A DNA stretch of 64,000 nucleotides, from assembly GCA_016647705.1 (NCBI GenBank), contig CM028326.1, positions 23,451,901-23,515,900 of the forward strand, given 5' to 3'. The DNA is from Eucommia ulmoides. Its lineage: Eukaryota; Streptophyta; Magnoliopsida; Garryales; Eucommiaceae. Of this stretch, positions 47,995 to 59,909 are shown piece by piece. The notes beneath the pieces are model-generated. The model saw nothing but the letters and a program-made list of their open reading frames with translations, did no database searches and was not told where the DNA came from. A program made the position numbers and the translations under genes. The stretch's first letter is position 1. Every line of letters begins with the position of its first letter.

Positions 47995-50900
47995 ATAATG
48001 TATGCTACAAACTGAAAAATTACAACCGTCTTCAAAATACTTTTCTCGTGTTCTTCTCACCCAAACAAATAAATAAAAAAGTAAAATTTGTCTCTTCTTC
48101 CATTTCTGAAGCACTACTATTGTCTAGGCAAAAAGAATCCTTCGGAACTAGAAGAAGAGAGACGAAGAACAAGAAGAAAGAAATAGAACAAAGAAAAAGA
48201 AGTAAAGGTAAAGAAGGGCGCCCGCTGCAGGAAGCAACCAGTACGGTTTTGCAACAACATCGGCTCCACAAGAGCTAATTTTTATATAAAAAATACAATT
48301 TGGAAAAAAAATAGGGGAAAAAAAAAGGGGAAATGACTCTGACGAAGCCGGTAATACACCAACCACCTTTTCGAAAGTTGATTCCTTAATTCTATTCTCC
48401 ATATAATTTAAAACCCACAACTGTGAGAAAAATGGTTATTTTTTCAAAAAACCCGTTTTACATTTGATTCGAAAATAAGTACAAATTGATTCTTGTCGGA
48501 CGATAAATTTATTTATTTATATTAAATATATAAAGAATTCTAATTTTTTTTCATTTATATTTTAATAATTTTTCGAAAATAAATTTACCATATTCATCTG
48601 CACACCTAAAAGAACATATTAGTATATTCATATATCTCAAATTTGGTAACACAAATAATTAAGTCAAAATTTATTTTTGTACAACATTAAGAACATATAT
48701 GAATGGTATAAATGAATGGCAAAAACAAGGAGGGAGACAAGATCACATGTGAAACAAGAAGAGGGGTGGAAGTTGGCTTGATGAAATTGAAGCATGTTTG
48801 TTTGGTACATAAAGTTGTGTTCCATTTGGGGGGAACAAGTTGGGGCCCACTATGCAAGGCCCAGTCCCAGTCCACACAAATCCATTGTTGAGTGAGGAGG
48901 AGTCAACTGGCCTATCTTTTTGGTCCATCAAACTTCCAACACCACCCATCATTTCATTTCATTTCATTTCTCTCCCCCCCCAACCCCTAAAGAGAGATGA
49001 ATTTGAAGCAAAAAAACGAGGGAAGACAAAGGCTTACGTGATTGACGATCCCCCACGCAATAAAAGCGCTTTTGGTCTCCCCACAAAAGCGCTTTTGGAT
49101 CACATTTCTTAGGGTTACTATTCAACAATTTATGTGGTAAATCTCACTAATGACGTTTATCACGCATCAGCACTCTGGTCCATATGTAATTATTTTTTTT
49201 AGTATACTATTTAGATACATGTAATTATTTTTTTAATATATTTTTTTAGTTACATTTTAAATCTATTATTAGTATATTTTAATTACATTCATCTAATGTT
49301 TTTTACGACCGCTAATAAAAAAATTAGTTAAATATGACTAAAAAATTATAAATAAAATGTATATTGAAACTAAAAACTAGTTGAATGTAATTAAAAATCA
49401 TTCCGGCGACTGATGATCGGAATTTCAGCGTAGAATCCGGCAGCTGTTGAAACATTAGTGTTTACAAATATAATTTTTTAAATATAAAATAAAATTAATT
49501 AAATTGGTGGAGAGTCCATTAAAGGATTCCTCCATTAATTAAAAGGGGGAGCCCATGAAAGCTTCTCTAAATCTGTAGTATAGACAATTTTTAAATTATA
49601 AAATTAAATATGGTTAATTAGTTAAATAGATAAATACCTCATATATCTTCTTAAATATAAATGATTTTTAAATTACAAAAATAAAAATATCATTTTTTCC
49701 TCATTTCGTCAAAGTAATTAGAAGACATTTGATAATTATTAAAAACTAATCAAACGCCTAATCTTCAAGGGGAAGTAATTATTTGTCATCATAAAATTTG
49801 AAGAAATAGACAACAAAATAATTTCTTTTTCTTTTAATTTGTCTGAACAGACAACGTATAATTAGAGTTCATCCTGATGTGCACGTGTGAGAGATATCAG
49901 ACACCTTTGGTCCATTACTGCTGCACGCACGCACGCATGCTTATTTTCTCACTTTTCTCTCCAACAAGTTTGAATCAAGCTACCTCCCCATCAAATTTTC
50001 ATTTTTAAAAAAAATAAAGTGTGTTCGGATAAAGTTATTCACATCTCGACTAATTATCTTTTTAGACGATCTTAAAAGTATACTCTCTCATATTGATGCA
50101 GTGCATTCAAAATTTAATTTAAGATTTAATTCTTAAAATGTTTTTCAAATAAATTAAACCCTGGTTAATAAAAAAATAACACCCCTCCTTACCAATAGAA
50201 CTAACAATTCTTTAATAATTTTTCATGTTTAATTAGGTGTTGTTTGGCAGTGTTTTTTTTTTTCTGATAATTTACGTTTTTATCATGTTCTCAATAATTT
50301 ACTACACTCCATAGTAATAAAAACCTTTTTTTTTAATTTTGTTTAATATTTATTTTTGGTCGCTAAATAATTTTAATTTTAATTTTTTTTGCAATTTCTA
50401 ATTGTGACGTTAAAATATTTTACGTGTCGAAATAGATGGGTCCATTTGATTTGTAAATTGAAATTTATATTTTTCTGGCAAGAAAATGTTTTTATTGATT
50501 TTGAGTATGATTTTAGTATCCATAATAATAAATAAATAAAATTATATTTACAGTTCCTAACCAAATAAATCACACAAAAATAGTCAGTGAAAATAAAAAT
50601 AAAAATATAAAAATGAATCAATAGTCTTGTATATATGATTACAAAGAAAACTTGACTTGCAAGATAATTGACCATTAATTTCTTGCTAATCCTAGTTCTT
50701 GGGGAGTAAAATGATGAATCAAATAATTTTGTCCTTGTGTCTAATATTGCACCATAATTAATTTGTTTTCAAAAACTTTATGCATACGGAAGGATATTGT
50801 TGGCTTCTCCTTTAACATTGTTGATGATACGTGTTGGGATGATAGTAATGGATGAAATGTATCTAAGATCTCTTTAGCTCTTTGTAATGAATGGTATGTG

Positions 50901-51880
50901 AGAATTTTTATACCGAAAATTTAGATTATGGCGAAGAACCTCCGACGTAAGAGGACTCAAAAAGAGTGTATAGTTTCTAATTTGAATGTATAGAGATTTC
51001 ACACATAAATACGAACAACGTGATTCTCTTAGACGAACATTTCAATCGAGTTAAACCTAAATTTCGGGTCTTCACAGGTTTGATCCGCCTTCGATCCATG
51101 GGTCATTCGTAATTTCAAGTTTGACCCGCTTACAACTCAATACAAGACTAAAGACCATTTTGCCCTTTATCAATTGTAAATGAATCAAGAACATATTTTA
51201 GATGCTATAAATATTTTAAGGGAAAATTAATGATCTTTGTTTAAAAAATCAACCATTAAATAATATTAAACTAAATTCAATATTGGTGTTCCTAAAAATA
51301 TAATTTTAGCAACCTTAAAATAATTTTATACTTCTGAAAAATAAATTTCTCAAATAATTAATTATTTGTAATTAACATGTCTAAAAAGAAATCTATGTGT
51401 ACTCCAAAAGCAAAGTAATAATGTATATTTGACATCTCTATTTTATTTTTCTTAGTTTTCTTATAAAATTGCACTTTTGCAATAACAAAAATCATATCTC
51501 TCTCTCAATATTTTCTAAATTTTAACCAAAGAAAAAAAAATAAAAAAATGGTTGTTTATAAACTATATATATAAACAAAAACCATTTCTATATCTCAATA
51601 TTTTCTAAATTTTGACCCCAAAAGAAAAGAAAAAGAAAAAAGAAAAAAGAAAGAACATAAGGTTGTGTATAAACAATACATACATATATATATATATATA
51701 TGAGTAAAAAAACGTAATTTTTGTCTTTGTATCTGCTTTTTAACTTATGTCCAAATAAAAGAACAAAATAAAAAACATTTATCAAACACCACTTATTATG
51801 AACTATGAAGGGTCTCAACCGATCACCTTTTTTTCCAAGGTGATGAAAAAGTCAAGACACCAAGGATTTGCATGATTGGT
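47995..51880. other. Intergenic stretch, no gene built
   Basis: 48690-49130 is GC-richer and looks unique. Twin palindromes AAAAGCGCTTTT lie at 49062-49073 and 49085-49096. The rest is A+T-rich with short frames lacking family features. A (TA)n tract is at 51683-51702 and a (CA)n tract at 51883-51898, just before the host gene. Confidence 0.5.
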
Positions 51881-51898
51881 CCACACACACACACACAC

Positions 51899-51950
51899 TA
51901 TTTATATATATATTGGTGAATATTGTCCTTTATATGTTTTATATATATAG
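51899..51950 (+). promoter_or_regulatory. Probable core promoter of the dehydrogenase gene
   Basis: TATTTATATATATATT (51899-51914) and TTTATATATATAG (51939-51951) are TATA-like. The first, about 60-75 bases before the ATG, leaves room for a short 5' leader; the second is too close unless the start is at the second ATG. A (CA)n tract lies directly upstream. Confidence 0.4.
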
Positions 51951-51974
51951 TGACTTGTACACCACATTTATGTG

Positions 51975-54900
51975 ATGAAGGGAGAGATGAAGGAAGCAGT
52001 AAAGTACTTGGCAGGAATAGCAGGTCCAAGTGGCTATGGTTCTAACTCTACGGCTGAGCAAGTCACCAACCTTCCTCTTCCTCATTCCAATCTCACTGCC
52101 ATTGTCACCGGTCAGTCATCTCATCTCTCTCTCTGTGTGAGTGCGCGCACGTGTCAGTGTGTGCGCGCGTATATATATATATTATATTTGTCTCTGATTC
52201 AGAGGCATGTTGAGACTTGAGGATTTCTAACTAATTAATCTGTGCGTGCATGGGAAGAACGTCGACTGCATTTTAAATTCCTACTCTTGAATCTACTATC
52301 AGATCCTCCCCCTCTTCCTCCATTCGTTTCGAGAAAATATTTTTTAATTTCTTTTTATTATAAACTGTAGGGCGGTTTCGGTCTCTCTCAGCCCTAACAT
52401 GAATCTTTCCCTCGTACTTATAATCTGATCACTAACCTCTTCCACATATGATATGGGATAAATCTAACATAAATAGTTCTTTGTATTATCTTGAGGAAAA
52501 CTGCTTGGAATATTTTTTTTTTTTTTTGAAGCAGATAGAATTTTATAAGTGGCTGTTTTTGTTCTTAGGGAGATATGGTATTTTTGTCTTCATTTGAATA
52601 TACTTCTATCTGATTGGCTCTTTTTGGATCACCATATCTAAGATCATTGAAAAAATAATAAATTAATTAATAAAAAATAAATAGAATGGCTTTAAAATAT
52701 AAACAGTTCCACGCGGTTACTTTAGCAATTTTCCGACACTAATCATTCACCTGTTCTTCATGCATTACACCCAATTTCTGAGGGGGGGAATGATGAGATA
52801 CACTTTGACCCCCTAAACTTTCCATTTATTTCACTAAATACCCAAATGATTAAATCTGTTATATTTTCCGGTTTGGTGTTATTAGGAGCGACATCTGGCA
52901 TCGGCGCAGAAACAGCGAGAGTACTAGCAAAAAGAGGGGTGCGGATAGTAATTCCGGCGAGGGACATGAAAAAGGCTGCCGGAGTGAAGGAGAGTATACA
53001 GAAGGAGAGCCCGGAGGCAGAGATAATAGTGTTGGAGATTGACCTGAGCTCCTTTGCTTCAGTCAACAGATTTTGTTCCAACTTCTTGTCTCTAGGCCTA
53101 CCCCTTAACATCCTCATGTAAGCAATTAAGTTAAGGTCCTGTTTGTTTTGTATTTAAATTTCCTTTTAAAAAATAAAAAAGTTGGTAAGGAATATAAACA
53201 TATTTTTTTGTTATAAATATTTTTAAAATAGAAACAAAAAACTACAATGGCGTTTCGTAAATATTTTTTCCGTAGTTAACTTGACACATATATAGAGATC
53301 TGGGAACAAAAAATATGTTCCGAGATCTCTATTTTGGTTCCAATTGTTCTGAGAAATGATTAAAAATAGAAACATTAAAAGTCATGTTATGATCCTAGAT
53401 TTTTAGAATAGAAAATTTATTATTAATTGTTTTTAAAAAAAATATGTTCTAAATTTTTGAAGGAAAAAAAGATGGAAACAATAATTTAATATATATGTAA
53501 TATATGTACATGAGATTTGTGCCACTAGATTAAACCCTAATTTCACTAGGAAAATCAAATCTTAACCCTATTAGGAAAACGTTAGTCACTCTCTAAATGT
53601 AGACTCTTTGTATATTTTTGTAATTGTATATTTCTCATATATCAATATAATCATCTCACGCTCTTCCAATATTCCATCTCTCAATTATTCTAACATAAAC
53701 TGACGGTGGACTGCAAATAATTTTGCAGAAACAACGCAGGGAAATTCTCAAGAAAATTGGAGTTCTCTGAAGACAAAATCGAAATAACTTTTGCTACAAA
53801 TTACTTAGGTATATAATAATGCTATTTTATTCACTATCTATAACAGTTAAAAACAACGATAAAAGAGTTTTTATCACATTTTTTGTTGCAAAACCGATCG
53901 TAATAGATGGAGGTGTAATAGAAAGTACGATACTTATCATCACGTTTATCAACTGTGATAAATAATATAAAAAAACTGTGATTGTAATCAAAATGACAGA
54001 TAATTTACTTATTTATCTATTTTTTTAAAAATATTTTGCAGGTCACTTTTTGTTGACAGAATTATTGTTGGATAAAATGATAGAAACAGCAGAAAGAACA
54101 GGGATTCAAGGAAGAATAGTGAATGTGTCTTCTGTGATACATACCTGGGTTAAAAGAGATGCCTTTAGCTTCAAAAAAATGCGCAACCCAAAGAAGTAAT
54201 TTTCATTTTCGACCCCTATATTTTATACCCCGTTTCTCTTTGCTCCTTTTAATTTTTAGACATGATTTATAAATTTTAAGGGTGCAAAGTCCAATATAAT
54301 TTTTTGTGTGATTAAAACCCAATTGATTAGAGATATTTTTGTTTTTTCTTTTTTGACGTGTGTCTAGGCAGTTTAAGTGCATCTCGGTTAATCACATCCC
54401 AGACGATTTTACTCTTTCACATCGACCTGATGTATTCAGAATTAGATTCAAAATTTAATTCATGTAGTATTCTCCAGGAGAGTCGAACTTTGGTTGACAA
54501 GGAAATGAGACACTTTCACTTGCCAACTAGACTAACTTTTTTGGGTTTTGTCCATTTTTTATTGATTTTGAGCATTTTTAATTATTTTTTAGTTATTCTT
54601 TTTGATTACTTTCAAATTTATGGGTCTAACATTCTACAAAAAAAAAAATCTTTCGTGCAGTTATGATGCCACCCGTGCTTATGCTCAGTCAAAATTGGCC
54701 AACATAATGCATGTTAAAGTAATGGACAGACAGCTGAAGGTACCACACTTAAATTGAACTCAATTCTAAAGGGCTTGTCTTATTCTTCTTCAATTTCCTT
54801 TTTTTTTTTTTAATAAATTATTTCAAATAATGCTATGATCACAAACATGATTACAATATAAAAAATATAACTTTCTGCACTTTGCACTCCTGAAGTTTTA

Positions 54901-56846
54901 GAGAAATCCAAATTTGGCTCGGTTTGAACCTATTAAATCCTAAAGAGCCTAAATTGTGTCAAGTCAGTCATTCTGTTATTTTTTTTATAGCGGAATTTGT
55001 TGTGTGGAAGCGTGTCAAGTAGACAAAACAAAACAAATGTTATGGGAGATAAAATGAAAATACAATACTTACAAATAATAACATAAGATTTAATGAGGTT
55101 CGACAATTTTGCCTATGTTCCTAGGAACAACAATGGAACTTGTGTATTTGATGATAAAATACAAATAAAGAATACAAAATAAGGCCTTAAACAATTTAAG
55201 ACACTTGTACAAAAAAAAAATTCAGTTGTGGCTATTGAGGGACTCACTCTTTCATTTTTCAATTTGTGAGATGCTCTGGTACATGACAGTGAAAATTGCT
55301 CCAAGTATACCAATTGGCCTAGGGAATGTCGTTGTTTTCATGTCCCAACAAAATTTACTCACGTGTGTGATTTTGTGTTTAATACGTAAGAAAAATGTCA
55401 ATAATTATCAAGAAAAATGACTCAAGAAACAATATTGATTTGATTGTGTCTAACGCTAATGTGTTATTATTTGGATTGGAATCGAAAATAGGAAAGAAAA
55501 GCAAATGTAAGCATCAACGCAGTGCACCCAGGAATCGTCAAAACTGGGATTATCAGAGATCACAAAGGCATTATTACAGGTACACACAAAAAAAATTATA
55601 TATATATATATATATATATGTTGAATTTATCTCACATCAGATGTAAAAAGAATTGGTGGTCAGGTTATAAGTGTGAGAGAAAGTCTCATCACATGAGGTC
55701 ACTTTGATACTTGTATAAAGTGGTCTTGAATCTCTCTTATCCCAAAAACTAGCTTATGAGATGGGGTTTTCCCTTACACTTATAACTTAACCGTCAGCCC
55801 ATTCCACATTTGATGTGGGATACCCAACAATCTTTCCCTCACACATCGGGCATCCTTATACAGTATCCCATTATTTAAATCCATCAGGTCAATGGAAAAA
55901 AAGGTTGATCATTGTCTTTTTTTTGGTTGTTTATTGTTATCAGATTCTCTGTTTCTCGTAGCATCAAGACTGCTTAAATCAACATCGCAGGTATGCACAT
56001 TTATTGCAATTTTAAGTTAGTATATTTTTTAATTTTATTTCTAACTTTTTGGAATATAAATGACAAAAAAATAAATATGTATCCACTTATAGACATAGTC
56101 ACGCGAAGGAATTTCATGTAATAATTTGGTATGAAATTTGATACACCTAATTTTATTGAAGCTCAAATCAATGGAATGGTATTAAAACTAGCTGGAGAGA
56201 AAACTTAGGTAAAAAGTTCTAATCCATCAATCTTAAAAAACAAAATTATTACCATGAATTTTAAGAGTGATCGTTAGAACTTCTCTATCGAAATTTTCTA
56301 ACCCTCTACAAATTTCTTTTAGATTAAGAAATTATTTATATGGAAAATTTTCTAACCTTAACTTTAACCACACCTATGTGTGTATACACATATACGCACA
56401 CAAAAATATTCAATAATCACAGAGGGAGAGACTGATTAAGAATTAATCTACCAAATGTCCGATGTATGAGGGGAAAATTGTTGTGTTTATCCCACATTGG
56501 ATATAAAAGAAGAAGTTGATGGTCAGGTTATACGTGCGAGAAAAAATCTCATCTCATAAGCTATCTTTTAGAGTTGATAGAGACGACGTTAGAATATTTT
56601 TTTATTTAAAAAAAAAAAAAAGATTATCATAACTAATATAGATTTTTTTTTTATTATTTGAAGGGTGCATCTACAACATGCTTTGTGGCTCTAAGCCCAA
56701 AAATGGAAGGGGTAAGTGGGAAGTACTTCGCCGATTGCAACGAGAGCCGGTGTTCAAGCCTGGCAAGCGATGAATCCGAAGCCCAAAAGCTGTGGAAAAA
56801 GACTCGTGCTCTTATCCACAGGAGATTACGCCAACTCCCTCCTTAA
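51975..56846 (+). CDS. Short-chain dehydrogenase/reductase, TIC32-like (8 exons, 332 aa)
   Basis: Exons by splice signals and frame: 51975-52110, 52886-53117, 53729-53808, 54042-54195, 54661-54739, 55492-55579, 55944-55990, 56664-56846. Every intron is GT..AG and the sum is 999 nt. The protein has the TGATSGIG cofactor site (45-52), DLSS (about 105), NNAG (124-127), NVSS with the catalytic Ser (177-180), YAQSK (Tyr208, Lys212) and HPG (239-241), so all active-site residues of a classical NAD(P)-dependent SDR are present. The N-terminus (KYLAGIAGPSGYGSNSTAEQV) is that of plant TIC32-like SDRs, a family whose founder binds the chloroplast import machinery and NADPH; location of this paralogue is not shown by the sequence. 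The basic tail (HRRLRQLPP) is unusual. ATG at 51975 is the first in-frame start after a stop; ATG at 51987 is an alternative. Confidence 0.93.
53496..53695 (+). mobile_element. Solo LTR (copia type) in intron 2 of the dehydrogenase
   Basis: TGTAATATATGTACATG ... CTCAATTATTCTAACA, about 200 bp, with U5 phrases (TTGTATATTTTTGTAATTG, TATCAATATAATC) typical of short copia LTRs. It ends 33 bases before exon 3. No target duplication confirmed. Confidence 0.5.
54876..54990. mobile_element. Half copy of the MULE-like MITE in intron 5
   Basis: TTTCTGCACTTTGCACTCCTGAAGTTTTAGAGAAATCC and AAATTGTGTCAAGTCAGTC match one arm of copies A-C. The other arm is missing; unrelated sequence of about 450 bp follows up to exon 6. 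Confidence 0.6.
55597..55620. repeat. (TA)n microsatellite in intron 6
   Basis: About 12 TA units just after exon 6. Confidence 0.9.
55630..55820. mobile_element. Small TA-flanked inverted-repeat element in intron 6
   Basis: Left TCTCACATCAGATGT...GGTCAGGTTATAAGTGTGAGAGA and the reverse complement of the right (TCCCACATCAAATGT...GGTTAAGTTATAAGTGTAAGGGA) pair over nearly 100 bases. TA lies on both sides. A related half occurs in intron 7 (56490-56565). Confidence 0.6.
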
Positions 56847-56943
56847 TTCTATTTTTCTTCTTTTCCTTTTTATATTGGTAGGCAATGTACATAAATTTTT
56901 ATATGTTGGGGGATATAATAATTTATATATATTCAAGGATCAC

Positions 56944-56949
56944 AATAAA
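56944..56949 (+). terminator. Likely poly(A) signal of the dehydrogenase gene
   Basis: AATAAA 98 bases after the stop codon, followed by T- and TG-rich sequence (56985-57010). Confidence 0.5.
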
Positions 56950-58110
56950 TATTGTACCTAAAAATAACCAATTGAATTATCGACACATTTTTTGTGTTGA
57001 TTTTTTTTGTTATTAAGATAAAGAGAGAATTGCAATTTACCTTGTAGTTCGACCTAATTTTATTTTCTTCTTTATGTATTTTTTTTTCTACTAAGCAAGA
57101 AAAACAATAAAAAAAAAATAGAGAAATTCTCCTAAAAGTTTCATCCCATAAAACTCCCATTTTATGGAGTCCTGTAACAATGATTTTTTTACACATGAGA
57201 TGGTCTTTATAAAGTTATTTTTGGAATCTTGAGACCTCTCAAAAAATCCCCTTAAAAAATATTATGGGCACAAATCAAAGACCCTTTTGTTCATTTAAGC
57301 AAAAATCAAATCTGCTACGTCTTCTGTAGGAGTCTCAAGGATTTTCAGGTCACAATCCCCGACCACACCTCTCTATTAATTATGGATTTAAAAATATATA
57401 TAAATCTATTGTGTATATATATTTGTAGATCTATTTTTTTTTATCAATCATTGTCGAAGTCACCGGTTTCAAAAGAGTTGGGCTAGTTGCTCCAATTGGA
57501 AGCTTAGATGGGAGATGATGATTATAAACATAATCTAGGAAGTACGGACATGGACATGCATGTCGTGTCTGACACGAGTACAATGCAGTAATATGGGCAA
57601 ATTTCAAAAAATCCACATAGCAAAGTAATATGTAACAGATTGCATGGCTTGATGAAGTTAGAAACACTCGACCAATAAATCATACATCTAGGTGAAACTA
57701 CTGGAGTACCACATATGAAATTATCCCCAATTCGCTTTACATATGTCCAAATGAGTAAATATATCATAAATTTGAAGCTCAATTAAGTTCCACAGTAAGG
57801 ATACAAACTAAGCATCAACTTGAATCTAGTCCTCTTATTTTTTACCATGCTGTACGGGGTTGAATTTAGATGATAATTTTCTTGTCCGATAAGGGAAACT
57901 TCATAGCTTTGAACCATAATAAGTAATTACTCCATTCAACTTTTGCATTGTTAGCTGCTGAGGTGACACAATCAACACAAGTGTTTGTGAAATGAATGAT
58001 ACAATAACTAAAGAAATGAGATAAAGGAAACGAGCAAATATTAACGAGCAATAGAACTTAACCAAAATACATAAAATATATATATATTAATTTTTTGGAA
58101 ATAATGAACG
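56950..58110. other. Intergenic stretch
   Basis: A+T-rich. Short frames on the minus strand have no family features. Nothing else identified. Confidence 0.5.
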
Positions 58111-58691
58111 ATTAAAATATAAGAAAACTTAGTTGGTAGGGTTCAAGTAACCTATGGTTCGTCATGTAGTGACAACGGACTGGGTGAGGTCGTCGGCATG
58201 TGGAGGTGATCAAAGCAAGAAGGACGTTTGTCACTGAGGTTGCAAGAGCCCGACCTGGGTAAGGGAAACGAATTTGGGAGCAGTTATTGGAGAAGCTCAA
58301 CCCTGGAGGTAGCGACCAGCGGCAGCAAGGGTTGTTGAGGAAAAGGGTCTAGCGGTGGTGAAGGTTTCTGAGGTAGTGGTTAGAAACGACAGGGGTTGTT
58401 GGGGGCAGCGGCGAGGTTTGTTGATGTATTTGTGGGGGGTTGACGGTTGTTCATGCAGACTAGGGTTATCCTTTTTTTGCTTTTTCTTTTGAGTGAGAGA
58501 AAGAGATTGGGAAAGTTTGTTGAGAAAGAAACAAAATGAAGAACAGAATTAAAGGATTAATATCTCATTTGAAGCTGCTCTTAAGACCATGTTAAAGCTA
58601 TATGCATGTGTGTGAAAATGATGAGACCACTGAACCATTGTCATGTTCTCCCTCTATTTATAATAAAAATTAGAAAACAATATAGAAACTC
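58111..58691 (-). mobile_element. copia LTR end and leader fragment
   Basis: On the minus strand a TATA box TTATAAATAGAGG (58651-58663) is followed by U5-like sequence ending TTTAACA and TGGTCTTAAGAGC (58577-58589), a decayed TGGTATCAGAGC primer site. A GC-richer leader continues to about 58110. No gag frame is recognisable. The upstream part of the LTR is separated from the TATA box by the MITE at 58695. Confidence 0.5.
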
Positions 58692-58694
58692 TAA

Positions 58695-59433
58695 CGGCAT
58701 GTTTGGTTAGATGGAATCGGGGGTGGAATGGAATCGCATTCCGCTCTCGATTTCTATTCCGTTGTTTGGTTCTCCAATGGAATCACTATTGGAATGAAAA
58801 TCAAGAGAATGAGATTCCATTTGAAATAGTATGGAATCAAATCCAATTCAATATAATCAAAACTAAAATTACAAAAAAATTCATTGCTGATCCAACTCAA
58901 TTAAGAAATTAGAAAACGAAAAGTGAAATTAAAAAACAAAAAATTTATAATAGAAACAGAAAATGAAATTAAAGAACAGAAACAGAAAATTGAGAACAAA
59001 AACTAAAATTTGAGAACAAAAACAAAAAATTGAAAATAGAAACTGAAAATTAAAAACAAAAATTGAAAATTAAAAAATTAAAAATTGAGAACAAAAATAA
59101 AAAATTAGAAAACTGAAAATTGACAACAGAAACAGAAATTAGAGAACAAAAACTGAAAATTTAATGGAATAATGAAATATAATAAAATGAAGGGAATGAA
59201 TGAAATATTGAAATATAATAAAATTTTATTATAAAGGTATAATGAGAATTTTACTATATTTCACTATTTCATTTTTTCTTTCATTCCGTACCAACCAAAC
59301 AAGTGAATAAAATAGTGATTCCATTGACAATTTCATTATATTTCTTCTCTCATTACATTACTCATTCAATTCCATTTCACTCTCATTCAATTCTATTCCA
59401 CTTTCATTCCATTCCGTCCAACCAAACGAGCTG
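58695..59433. mobile_element. PIF/Harbinger-like MITE
   Basis: Ends CGGCATGTTTGGTTAGATGG and, inverted, CAGCTCGTTTGGTTGGACGG, each followed by GGAATGGAAT phrases. TAA is duplicated at 58692-58694 and 59434-59436. The three-base TAA/TTA duplication and TTTGGTT-type ends fit Tourist/PIF elements. The interior (58880-59160) is a run of short AAAACTGAAAATTGAGAACA-like repeats. No transposase. Confidence 0.75.
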
Positions 59434-59436
59434 TAA

Positions 59437-59693
59437 ATATAAAGAAATGACAAAATAACCTTTAACAAAACTTAACATTAAACTAGAATGTTTAACGAAA
59501 GCCTGCTTAGAGTATGTTTGGTTTGAAGAAATGGAATATAAATTGAATATAATAGAAAAATAAATAAAATTAGTGTAGGAATTAAATATGATTACTTGTG
59601 GAATCACTAGTTTATTCTTTGATTGCCTTGTGTATCTAAAAGAATGGAATTATGTGTTACATTTAAATCAAATAAGAAGCACATATATAATAA
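59437..59693. other. Short non-coding stretch between elements
   Basis: A+T-rich. GAGTATGTTTGGTTTGAAGAAATGG (59510) repeats the end phrase of the adjacent MITE and may be a remnant of a second copy. Confidence 0.4.
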
Positions 59694-59909
59694 CGTTCTA
59701 AAATATGTATACAAAAGGATATAGAGGAAAAAAGAAAAATAGAATTGATAATTTCTGTACATACTGAATGTGTTCTATAACTATTCTCCTAATTATATAG
59801 CCACAGGAGCCGGTTAAATTAGGAAGAATATCACCGAAATAAATGGGCTAATAAAGCCCTACAATAACGATGTCAAAAAAAAAAAAAATGCATAAATAAT
59901 GTTTCAACA
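59694..59909 (-). repeat. 3' LTR of the second copia element
   Basis: On the minus strand TGTTGAAACATTATTTATG starts at 59909 directly after a GAGTGGGAG purine tract (59910-59918). The LTR runs to about 59694 (ATATTTTAGAACG). The end is inferred from the usual copia pattern. Confidence 0.6.

Noticed and set aside
48048..48278. Lys/Arg-rich open frame
   Set aside because: Composition-driven frame of A/G-rich sequence with no domain, splice signals or partner exon.
52758..53117. 119-codon frame on the minus strand
   Set aside because: It is antisense to exon 2 of the dehydrogenase, whose plus-strand frame has the conserved motifs.
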